The position numbers and the translations under genes were made by a program. DNA of 64,000 nt from Sipunculus nudus (Eukaryota; Annelida; Sipuncula; Golfingiida; Sipunculidae): contig CM049318.1 of assembly GCA_026874595.1 (NCBI GenBank), positions 54,823,250 through 54,887,249 of the forward strand, in the 5' to 3' direction. A model generated the notes under the pieces. That model was given only the letters and a program-made list of their open reading frames with translations. It searched no databases and was not told where the DNA came from. This document shows positions 54,037 through 64,000 of the stretch, piece after piece; positions within the stretch are counted from its first letter, which is position 1; each line of letters starts with the position of its first letter.

Positions 54037-56907
54037 TTATGGTAGAGACCGGGTCCCGTATCATTTTGGTGGATAAACTGGGATTCACTTCCAGGAGATC
54101 AGCGCCAGTAAAACCGACAATGCTGCCAGCTGGAGTGAAGACAGAAGATCCCCCCCTCACAGCCACAGGCACCATTGACTGGTCTCCCATATCTCACAAC
54201 TGTACTGGAATTTCAACCTAGATGTCTGCAGAATCACAGCCTAACATCAAGAATGTCATCTCTGCTGCTGAAGGTATCACACTTTTGCTAAGAACTCTCT
54301 CTTCAAACTTTAACTTGGCTGCAGTTTCTCAGGGCTCTGCTTGAGATGATCAAAGACTATGTATCTTTAAACCAAAAGGACACTGTGAATCCGCATATTG
54401 CTTTAACAGTGACTTCAAGTTGCTAAAATGACTTTTTTTCACTTCAAACAGTGCTGTGAAATCTCAATCTGAGATCATCATTGTTCCTGACCAGCCACAT
54501 AAAAAAAATCAATATCGGGACAAGCCAGCTTGGGCCTATGTCAACAATACTCCTGGCCATACCACGTGCACTGTGTGTTATCTCACAACAAGTTCCTCGC
54601 TATGTTCCTGCAACTACTAGAAGCAGATTTGCCGTTCTACTGCTATCTTCTGCATCACCTTCCATACCATGACTCCAGCAAGAAAAATGAAGCCAAGTCA
54701 GCAGAGAAGACAACAGAAGACCCAAAGAAGACAAGATTCCTGAGGTAATGAACAACAAAACCAGAGACTCTGAATTTTAAATACCCAATGTAAAATTTGG
54801 GGCATTTCAGAATATTTTGCATGTATATGTTGTAATACAAAAAAATATATATATATATATATATATGTTATGTTCTGTAACTTTCTCTTCTTGCTGTGTC
54901 ATAGTTGTAATATGATATAATTTATAGTGTGTCTATCTTATTGATATGGTTAGGAATAAGTTTACAAGACCACAGCAAAAAGTGTAGAACTATCAATGTT
55001 AGATTTGATGCAGTTATGTCTATCTCAGTTGTTAATATGCAATGTCACAAATGGCTGTATTGATTTTAATACAATAATTCCTAGAGTAGAGCAATATGCA
55101 AAGCCATCAGCATGTTAGCATTCATTTATATTGAGATTTTCTCATGTGTTGTTCCATACCAAATCAATGGTTATCATAATGCTCTCTTGGCTATAAATTT
55201 AATGGAATGGTAGCACATTGTGTAACCAAAGCACAATGCGATGCTTATTTTCAATTGTTACAGTTTGGTCCTCAAACAAGGGTTCTTGGGAAGCCCCCCA
55301 ATATATAGGGAATTGGACAAACTGGGGAGTATGATGACTCCAAGTATCAATAATGCACTGACCTGTGGTCACATTATTGCCTCAACAAGGGTTTGATATG
55401 GTTAACCTCATTAATAGCTGGAAATACCAGGCAAAAACATGCAGGTTAGCCCAGGAATTCTTCTAATAGGAATTCACATTCACGCGTACTATGACAGACA
55501 TGTTACGTAAGCAAATGCATTCTGGTCATGCATTCATGCTACTGTTAACCCATAAACCAAAATGTGGAGTGACAAGGATTTCGATCATTAACATTATTCA
55601 TTTAATTTTTATCATCACTCTGCAGATGTATGTTTGATCTTACATAATTAAGTGCACTCAATTACCATCAAAATCCATATGGTCTAGATCAATAAGTGCA
55701 ACTGTCAGAGATTTATTTTCATTATCATCATATTTTCACACATTTCGCCTTGTTCATGCACAAAAATTGGTAATCAGTGGGAATATATGTATAACATTCC
55801 TCTGTCGTTAGGAATGACATCATTCTGTCATGTACTTGTACACTGGTAAGGTACACCAGTTGTGTTATGCTAAAGGATTAGTAAATCAACCTTCCATTAT
55901 TCACAAGTCAACTTGTCCCAATGGCAAGTATGAGAGCCAAGATGTATTTTGAATCATTGGTACTGATCAACACGCAGAGCAGATTGTCATGTACCTATGT
56001 ATATGTTAAACTCTTAGGCACAAGAGTATATACACCTTGTCATATAAGGAATTCATTATCAATTTCTCAATAGGAATTGTATGTTTAGCTACAGGCATTG
56101 CTAATTCACTTGACATATTTCGAAATGCGTATTGCTGTTCAACAGCATATCTTTATGTAACATCAGTAACATTATGTGCAAATGGTTCACATACTTTGAC
56201 TTATTCCATTGCTTACACGGTATGCATAGTACTTGTATATTCTAGCTGTGCATTCATTATGAAAATGATGCTATAATCATATCTATTAAGATGTTTATTT
56301 ATTAATACTATTTAGATGCTGTCATACTTATATAATCTGATGTTGTCATCTTCGGATGTCAAATAATGTCATCATGGTTGCGATGTTGTTCCTGATTCCT
56401 TATACATCAGCATTTTATCTTCTAGATAATGTTTAGGATTGTCCATTCACAAAAAAAGATTGTCTTTAGAACATGTATGTATAGCTATAGACTTATATAT
56501 GTAGTTTCTCAGCTTATTTAGCTATTGCTTAGGCATTGTTGTTGTACTTCTACAAATTTAAAACATACAGTACCTTATTCCTTACACCGTTACATCTGGA
56601 AATGTGACATGATCATGTAATTCACATCTATATTGATATGTGCAATCTATTACACCTGACCTCAGTGATGTAATACTTTACTCTGTACAGACATATATCC
56701 AACACACTGTCACTAGTGCCAGCTAGTTCTATTCACATTATGGCTACTGTTCTTGCAGTAAATGCAGACTTAATTATGCAGTATATCTTGATCTTTACAC
56801 ATTATGTATTTCTGTCATCTGTATCCCAGTTATATTTCTTGCAATAACTAATTTTTCTCCGACTTTGCCAATGAGGCCGGAGCCTCATTCTGAATACCAG
56901 AGGGAAA

Positions 56908-57609
56908 TGTTATGGAGTAGGAAAGGGTGTATATGTGACTTGACATATATTTAAAGGAATATTTCAATATTTCATCTAAAACTTACTTTAGAGGCAAATA
57001 AAAATCAATCTTGGTTTCAGTCTGTTCTGATATTCAGACAGAGCCAAAGAATTATTAATGTTCATCAGATGACCAAGTATCTAATGGTAATTCAGTATGT
57101 TTGTAGAGCCTAAATGTACTCTCAAAAATTAGCTCTAAATTGGTTTCTATGATGAGGCAGGCAGATTATGTTTATAGAGTTTGGAAATAGGACTTGTAGG
57201 TCAGTCTATAACTGGATGTATGTCAGGTCAGACTTGGGATTTTCCAGAATACTTTCATCCAGTAAAATCTGGCAAAACTCATTAAGTCAACTTATAACTC
57301 TGATGTAATTGTGACCTACTTTGAGTCATCCAATAAGGTTTAGCTTTTATGACGAAATGCAGAAATATGGATATGAATGTCTCATATGTCACGTGAAAGC
57401 TGTGTAACAAACCTAGCTGTAGTGCGCACTGAGAGGCAGAGAGATTCAGGGAGGCTGGGCGGCTCTCTCAGAGAGAGAGACTGTCCCAGACCGCTTGCTA
57501 TTGAATAAAGGCTTCTATCATCAAACTGGTCTTGGAACATTGTCAGCCACGCGCATCAGCAACCGTATATGATACAGGTGGGGACATCCCCAACCCCACA
57601 TTCGTATCA
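56908..57609 (+). repeat. 3' LTR
   Basis: Same 702-bp length and near-identical sequence to the 5' LTR, preceded by the polypurine tract. AATAAA at 57504-57509. Confidence 0.95.
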
Positions 57610-58004
57610 ATATAACCTGTGTTAGACTCTCTTACTTGGACATGCTTGTATGTGGTCATGAAGTTATAATAACATAGTAGGTGTTGTTAGAAAGTGCACA
57701 AACATATCACAAGGACAGTCTGATTTTAAATATTTCAAGTGACACTGGCAGTGTACCTGTTAGCCATAAGCCATTTTCATAAATGATGAAAAATTTGCAT
57801 CATTATCAAGATTTACAATGCAGTTTTCATCACTGGAGGAAATGTTACTCTGACAGTCAAATGACTCTCTTATGCCAGAGGGGCAAAATGATGGCTGTTG
57901 TAAAATGCAAATACAAAAGGGGCAAATATCCATTTTTAAAAATAAGAAATGTAATGTACTATAAAACTGATATATGTATTTAACTATAAATGAAGTCCAA
58001 TTTA

Positions 58005-59075
58005 AACAAGGACTACAGGCCTTATGCAAACCTGTGCAATAGGATATACACCAAGTATAATGCCTCAATGCTGGACCATTACTTTTCAAGTACATGTGTA
58101 ACATATATATGAACAGTTCAAGTACATAAAATTTTGAACAAGAACCAATTAAACAATTATCTCTGCTGAAATTCTGGCATGGGTGCACAAAACACAAAAA
58201 TGATTTTAGGTAGCACCATACGTCTTGTATACAACAAAACTATCAAAGATTTATCAACATGTATAATTTCAGGCTGATCTGTCAAATAACTCCTCAGGAA
58301 TATGCAGGAGCATACACTGCAAAAATTATTGTAGGTAGTGCCACTTGTCTTGAATACAATGAAGCTATCCACGATGTATACATATGCCCAATTTCAAGCT
58401 GATATATCAAACCCCTCCTAAGATATAATCAGGGACATACACTGTGCAAAAATTATTGTAGGTGGTGCCACCTGTCTTGAATACAACAAAGCTATCCGAT
58501 ATGTATTAATATGGACAATTTCTGGCTGATATATACAGGCACATACACTGTGCAAAAGGCATTGTAGGTGGCGACACCAGTCTTGTGAATGAGAAAGCCA
58601 TAAAAGACACATACAGGTCAAAATATCAGGCCAATACATCAAACTTCTGTTGAGTTTGATGCACTGGGCTGACCAAAGGTAAGGTAAGAAAGGCAGTTGC
58701 CCTGAGTGAACTGTGACAAATTGCTGGCTCAATCTACTTCACTGAGTGAACTTTTGACCTGTACCTGGCTGCACTGTGTGAACACTTTACCTGTTGCATA
58801 ATCTGACACAGTTGGCAGCCTGCCAAAGCCATAAGTAGATTCAATATGTTTTCAATGGAAAAATGAGGATTTTTCTCAATTTCTCTCAGGAACAAAGTCA
58901 CAGTGACATAGTTTGGGTTTGGCAGGTGAACTTAAGACATTTAACTACCTGTATGTTGAGTTTTGTATTTGTGGCTTTCAAAACCTGCCCAGTCTGATGT
59001 ACAGACAGACAATGGATCACAACTATCGCTCAGATGACTTATAGAAGTTATAGTCAGCCACTGAGCAGAGCAAAA
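58005..59075 (+). mobile_element. Helentron-like element, family v 5' half with family-i/C 3' end
   Basis: 5' AACAAGGACTACAGGCCT then GCAAACCTGTGCA. Three to four units of about 115 bp with GTAGGTGGTGCCACCTGTC and TTGAATACAACAAAGCTATC. Then comes a short family-C-like piece and a 3' hairpin region with CGCTCAGATGACTTATAG and GTCAGCCACTGAGC. The switch of tail suggests a mosaic; boundaries are approximate. Confidence 0.6.
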
Positions 59076-59079
59076 AACA

Positions 59080-60190
59080 CAAATGATAAATTAATAAATG
59101 ATTATTTTATGCACGTGCTATATAACAGTGAGATCTGCTGTGAAGATTTATACATGGGATTATAGCTTAAATACTGACAAAGTTAACTCTGAGTCTGATT
59201 TGTACATTATGCTGGAAGGTCACAGTAATGTCCAGGTTGATGACACGTGTTTGCTGCACATAGTTTAGTTCTGATGCTGTTCGCTAATCTTTCTTATCAT
59301 TTTATAAAGTACCTCTGACAGAACAAGATTTTTTTTTAATGTAATATTGTTGTATGTGCTTACATAATTGTTTAAGATTGATTAGGTATAAATACAACCA
59401 ATTTAATGTATTATGAAAGAAAACTTGTGTATGTACATGCATATCTGAATATTACTGGAAATTTATGGGCAGTCTGTAGGCCAATTTATTTTAGGCAGAG
59501 GCTATTTTGCCTGTATAATAGCCTATTACATACAAATTTCTATTCTGCCAGTACAAAAAAGACACCAATTATAACATTGATTAGGTCATAAATGTGAAAG
59601 CTTACATGGACCACTTCCATTATGATGTGACCATAATAACACAAACTCACACTTGCTTAAACAAGGGACCCATGGGTCACGGCGCTCAGCTGATCGTGAT
59701 TGGACTATAAATGTTTTCCACTGTGATACTATATCGAGTCAATAAAGCTTATGAATATCATGTACATGTTGGGCTATTATGAAGGAATGTAATGTAATAT
59801 GTGAGTAAATGATAAATGAAATTACCTGACTGATGGATTAATAGAGTCAAATAAAGTGGTTTATTTTTTATTTATTTAGGAGGGGTTGAAAATTGTGATA
59901 TATTTGAGCAAATATGAATGCAATGACAGCAGTAATAAGCAGTAGTAGAATGATGATAAGGCTATTTGTTGAAGGATCTAAAGTGTATGGTATTCTGCAA
60001 GCGTTCAATTTGACAGATAAGATGTTATGATAAACTATGCTGATGAAGTGATTTATGAATATGTGACTGTATGACACAATATCTCTTTAGTCTTGACATC
60101 ACATTATTGTGATGCCCACTATGTCTACATATTACATAGCCCTGCCTTGGCTTTAGTGTATTGATGTTTACTGCTAAAATGCTTCAAATG
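59080..60190. other. unrecognised DNA with a solitary family-i 5' end
   Basis: AACAAGGGACCCATGGGTC plus GGCGCTCAGCTGATC at about 59660-59693 is a lone 5' terminus. The rest shows nothing supported. Confidence 0.45.
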
Positions 60191-60599
60191 AAACGTAATT
60201 CCATGTACCGATAGACGCGACGTAACTCAGTTCTAGCACTTATCACAAAGCCCTGTAAAGTCCGTATATCGAATCCCTGATATTTGCATATTAGGGCGTC
60301 ACAAGGCTCCTGACGATTCCCTCATATTTGCATATCAAGCTGCCTGGCCTCCTGTGAATGTCATCTTGCAATGAGGAGGCTAACAGCGTCCCATAGGCAA
60401 TAGACAGCTCAACCCTCTTGGTAACATTCGCACTGAAATCATGCATGTTTTTAGAAAGTCCATACATGGACATTCGTGTCCTATGATATAACTCTGCTGT
60501 TCGAACATATGGTCCGTGGGCAAATTTAAGTGAACTGTAGATAATGTCGCATCGATTTTGTACTGTGTATTTGTTACTATTCAAGTTACACATGAAAGT

Positions 60600-60830
60600 T
60601 TTGCCACTGTTGTGATGCCAACACGCTGAACGTCGTGATCGTTTCAGTCAGCCGGTACATGAAAAACAGTTTGACTGCGTTCGTCGCGTGTGGACCTGAA
60701 TATCTTGCGCTGATTGGCTGAGCTGAAGACACATTTTAAAACCGGCCTGCTGCAATAAGCAATCGTCTGATAAACCGTGACACAATGACTCACTGAGGCT
60801 GAGGGTTTTATATAGTGTTAAAAATCTTGC
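60600..60830 (-). promoter_or_regulatory. candidate core promoter (minus strand), possibly for SLC11A2 exon 1
   Basis: On the minus strand TATATAAAACC lies at about 60807-60817. It is followed by an AP-1-like TGAGTCA on the same strand (about 60787-60793), a CCAAT motif in AGCCAATCAGCG, and a CpG-richer stretch that stands out from the CpG-poor surroundings. It is oriented toward the gene, which needs an upstream 5' UTR exon. No convincing first-exon donor was identified; a CAG-GTAATT donor near 59820-59826 is possible. The distance of about 8 kb from the ATG exon and the intervening LTR element make this speculative. Confidence 0.25.
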
Positions 60831-60888
60831 TATACTCAAATAGCCGAGGACCTAAACATATTAAGACTGATAAAATGGGAATAAATGA

Positions 60889-60893
<5 letters not shown>

Positions 60894-60951
<58 letters not shown>
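60894..60951. repeat. (TA)n microsatellite
   Basis: Uninterrupted TA dinucleotides over about 58 bp. Confidence 0.97.
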
Positions 60952-60957
<6 letters not shown>

Positions 60958-61118
60958 GCTGGAATCCCACAATAGGCGGTTACTGAATTAACCATGTTGA
61001 TTTTGGAAAAAAAGATTCTGGGAAAGACCACTATAATTACTCCTTACATCACTGGGAAAGACCTTAGTTCAGCGAGGCGGTGATGTGTGGCGCTGACTGT
61101 CTGGTACGGCCCAAGTTT

Positions 61119-61251
61119 ACCAGTCAATGAAATAAGCGGGTCAGAGAATGGTAATTAGTTATGTAAGTTGCCACGTGGTAGCAGTACCGACATTAAGTGC
61201 GACACAGTGAGAGCCGTTTGATATCTCTGTCAGAGCTATTTCATTGACTGC
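61119..61251. repeat. short inverted-repeat element
   Basis: AGTCAATGAAATAAGC and GCTATTTCATTGACT form inverted arms about 100 bp apart around a GC-richer centre. Possible small MITE; no target duplication recognised. Confidence 0.4.
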
Positions 61252-61259
61252 GCAAGTCT

Positions 61260-62470
61260 ACATATTACACAATATTGACATAATTTCTGGCATGTACATA
61301 GGTACCTATGGACAAATAGTTATACAAAATATTAAAGTATGAATATATCTGATTCATCTTGTTCCTGCTTACTGAGGCTGACTTTGGGATGGGGTTCGGA
61401 GAAGGGAAAAGTGAGGGCAGCACGAAGGTGGATGATTGTAATGTTTTTCATTTATATGAGAATATGAAAAGCTAAGAGGAAAGGGGCCCTCCTACTTGGT
61501 TATAGTAAAGTTCTAAATATATGATTGCAAACTAATACTCTGACAAGACTGTCAAGAAGAAAAACAGTAAAAGTTTTGAGATACTGTGTTGCATAGGAAA
61601 ATTTACAGATGGACAGGGAAGTGGACAGAATGGACTAATACCTTTATTTCACTTTCAAGAGAAAAATGCATTTAAGTTTATATATAATCCTATTTTTTAA
61701 GCAGATCCACTTTTTCCATTAAGAAGTTTTTATTAAAAAACCTGAAAATATAAGTTAAAATATTAGAATTGTTGCAAAAGTTGCAATCATTATATATACA
61801 GAGTAAAAAACATTGGGTCATATGTATTATGTATACACATATATTTTATTATTTTTAAATCATAAATGTTTAAACTGATTTTAAAAGAAAATAATGCCAC
61901 AGCATGGCATCTACAAGAATATTCCTTGAATCACTATTAAAAAGTTTTGCACATTGGAGTTTTCAGGACATGCTTAACTTTATTCACCAAAATAAAATAA
62001 AAGTAAATTTGATAAAATAAAACATCTTTTCAAATAAAGTATACACACTGTTGGTTGAATGAGGGACAAACAATATCATTGTGCTAATTACTATCCCAGT
62101 TATAATTAATTACTGGAATTAATAGTCAATTTCACACCTGGTGAAGTTTTTACTCTTCTGAAGTAAGGAATTACTTATCTCATGAACATCCACACTTTCA
62201 CAGCAATACACCACTTTGTGGACACAATTAAATGTACACTTTAATCATTGTGACCCTGGTGGTTCAATACAAAATCTAAAATGTAGCATGTCCAAGAATA
62301 AAATAAAATACAGAAAAATTATAACATTCATCTAGTTTATGCACCAGCTGGGGGGGGGGTGAGTGCAGGGCACAGGGGAAGCCTGCTAGTAGTGGCCAAG
62401 CTGGGCCAAGGTAAGCTGCCTGGGGTGGGTTACATAATGCAAGTGAAGGCTGTACTACTAGGTGGGCTAG
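61260..62470. other. unrecognised DNA
   Basis: AT-rich; a G-run lies at about 62350-62358. No supported feature. Confidence 0.45.
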
Positions 62471-62474
62471 ATGT

Positions 62475-63917
62475 AAACAACACTTGACATGGTGTATGAA
62501 AACATGAATAAAAGCTATTCATTCCAATCAATTTGTTTTGAAAGTTCAAATTTTAAAAGATTAAATCCTTATGCATATATGCTGGGAAAATTAAATCAAC
62601 AGTGCCAAAGTTTGACAAAATTTAAGGTATTGATTTTTTATTTATGCTAATAACTTGAAAAATTTGCAAAATTCTGATCTAATTTTGGGTAAACAATTGA
62701 ATCTTGATTAAATAAAGTTATATTCCTGAAAAAAAGTCTCTAGGTTCAGCAATTCTCATGTTAGGGGAGTAAATATATTTCCTGGTTTTTAAAAAACTGC
62801 ATTATGTTTTGGCCCATAACTTCAAAATAATACACAATACTGACCTAATTTTTGGTATGTTCATAGAAAATGTATAAAAGAATGTGAATACTAAATACGA
62901 TCAAAAACAGATCAGTGGTTTTGATATTAGGCAGCCTTGAAGTGTTACAATGGCTTTTTTTATGGAAAACAGAGTTTTTTTTTCCTTAATATCTCGAAGG
63001 AACAAAGTCCTAATGACCCAATTTTGGGTATGGTAGGAGATTTTGGGGACATCTAAAATTATGTCAACAGCCTGGGGAGCATAGAGATGTGTACTGAATG
63101 ACCTACAGTCATCAAAGTGGACTGCTTGACAATGTAAGGGAATACAACAAGAGCCTCCAAAAAAATTCAATAACTAGCCTAATTTTACAGCTTTTATTTT
63201 CAAATTTCAGATTTTAACAGATTAAATCTTTATGTATACATGGTGTGAAAATTTATCCACAGTACTTACAGGAAAAAAACGTGCCATGGCCAAAGTTAGG
63301 CAAAATTTAAGGTACCAATTTTATATTTTTGCCCATATTTAAAAAAATTTAACAAATTTTGATCTAATCTTTGGTATACAATTAAATTTTGATTAATTAA
63401 AGTTGTATTACTGGAAAAAAGTCCCTACCTTTAATACTTTTGGTCTTAAGTGACCAAATATCTTCCTGATTTTTTTACAAAGTCCATTATGTTTGGGCCC
63501 ATAACTTTTTTAAATTATATAATACTGACTTAATATCTGGCATGTACATAGGAACTATATAGAGGAATATTTATGGTAAATATGAAGAAAACCAGATGAG
63601 TGGTTTTGATATTAGGCAGTCCTGAAGTGTGAAAATAGATTTCTAATAAAAAATTGAGGTTTTTCCTTAATATCTCAAAGGAACGAAGTCCTATTGACCC
63701 AATTTTTGGCATGGTAGGAGATTATGGGGACATCTAACTGTATGCCAAAATTCAGATTCGTAGGTCCAACGGTGTCGAAACATGCCAGTCTTACGGACGG
63801 ACATCCAGACGGACAGACAGACAGACGATCGGACGGACAGACAGACGGACGGACGGACGACGGACAATGGACCATGACTATAGCTCAGATGACTTATAGT
63901 CAGCTGAGCTAAAAACT
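62475..63917 (+). repeat. family C, two tandem units, ACGG tract and family-i 3' hairpin
   Basis: Starts AACAACACTTGACATGGTG. Two units of about 700 bp share GGTTTTGATATTAGGCAG. Ends with (GGACA)/(GACG)-type repeats at about 63794-63860 and the hairpin TAGCTCAG-A-TGACT-TAT-AGTCA-G-CTGAGCTA, then AAAA. A foreign stretch of about 120 bp appears to interrupt the junction of the units near 63068-63180. Confidence 0.75.
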
Positions 63918-64000
63918 CCTCTAATTGAATGAGTGGCCTCATGTAAGCTTTTAAATGTATGACACAATCAAAGTTACAGTGGGTGTCTTTATACGCTCTT

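Larger units (their letters stand above)
53335..57609 (+). mobile_element. complete non-autonomous LTR retroelement, 4275 bp
   Basis: Two 702-bp direct repeats start TG and end CA, flanked by a 4-bp duplication ATAT (53331-53334, 57610-57613). A purine tract CAGAGGGAAA abuts the 3' LTR (56898-56907). A TGG-containing stretch 3 nt after the 5' LTR could be the primer site. The 2.87-kb interior has only ORFs under 85 codons and no gag, protease, RT or integrase motifs on inspection, so this is a LARD-like element dependent on a partner. Superfamily unresolved; 4-bp targets are common in Ty3/Gypsy. Confidence 0.93.

Noticed and set aside
54037-56907. Gag or polymerase remnants inside the LTR element.
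   Set aside because: No frame over 85 codons and none of the expected zinc-knuckle, protease or RT motifs was seen by eye. A profile search would be needed to exclude a highly decayed remnant.
57760-58197. 145-codon open frame on the minus strand.
   Set aside because: It runs through the 5' end of a dispersed Helentron-like repeat. Composition is Cys/Phe/Tyr-rich like random AT DNA, and it has no domain or splice context.
60291-60593. 100-codon open frame on the minus strand in the CpG-richer patch.
   Set aside because: No recognisable domain and it lies where 5' UTR sequence would be expected. Kept only as part of the promoter candidate region.

Overview
This is a window of AT-rich, intron-rich, repeat-dense animal nuclear DNA. 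No bacterial signatures are present: there are no dense ORFs, operons or Shine-Dalgarno sites. The single recognisable protein-coding gene is a divalent metal transporter of the NRAMP/SLC11 family on the minus strand. The repeat content fits a lophotrochozoan, most likely a bivalve mollusc: Helitron/Helentron-like short elements with (ACGG)n tracts and tandem cores, tRNA-derived SINEs, and many short TIR elements. That taxonomic placement is inference. || Gene. I reconstructed 14 coding exons of an SLC11A2 (DMT1/malvolio-like) gene, running from the ATG at 52356 down to the stop at 24391. All splice phases close and give 581 codons plus stop. The DPGN (TM1) and MPHN (TM6) metal-binding motifs are intact. 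One intron uses a GC-AG donor, and a 12-nt in-phase microexon is possible. The ATG exon is preceded by a consensus 3' splice site, so at least one 5' untranslated exon lies upstream. A TATA-containing, CpG-richer patch near 60.6-60.8 kb is a weak promoter candidate. || Layout. 1-23.7 kb lies downstream of the gene and holds only repeats: a 30-bp minisatellite, a Harbinger-like TIR element, SINEs, and a MITE split by a Helentron-like element. 23.75-24.35 kb is a TIR element with four 100-bp internal repeats, starting only 39 bp past the stop codon, so it probably forms most of the 3' UTR. 24.4-52.4 kb is the gene. Its introns carry at least four Helentron-like elements, a CR1/L2-like LINE relic cut by a TTAA-type MITE, SINEs and other MITEs. 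53.3-57.6 kb is a complete, apparently young, non-coding LTR retroelement with 702-bp LTRs. 57.6-64 kb holds more dispersed repeats and the possible promoter. || Main points of interest. (1) At least five repeat families share one architecture: a 5' terminus AACTAGA or AACAAG, then a GC-rich hairpin, a short subterminal inverted repeat, a tandem core often carrying GGTGGCGCCACC, a (CGGA)n-like tract, and a 3' hairpin or end. One copy has an empty paralogous site in this same window showing insertion without a target duplication. (2) The 3' splice site of coding exon 3 has been amplified into an array of acceptor-like units at 20-bp pitch. (3) Several nested insertions fix element boundaries to the base.
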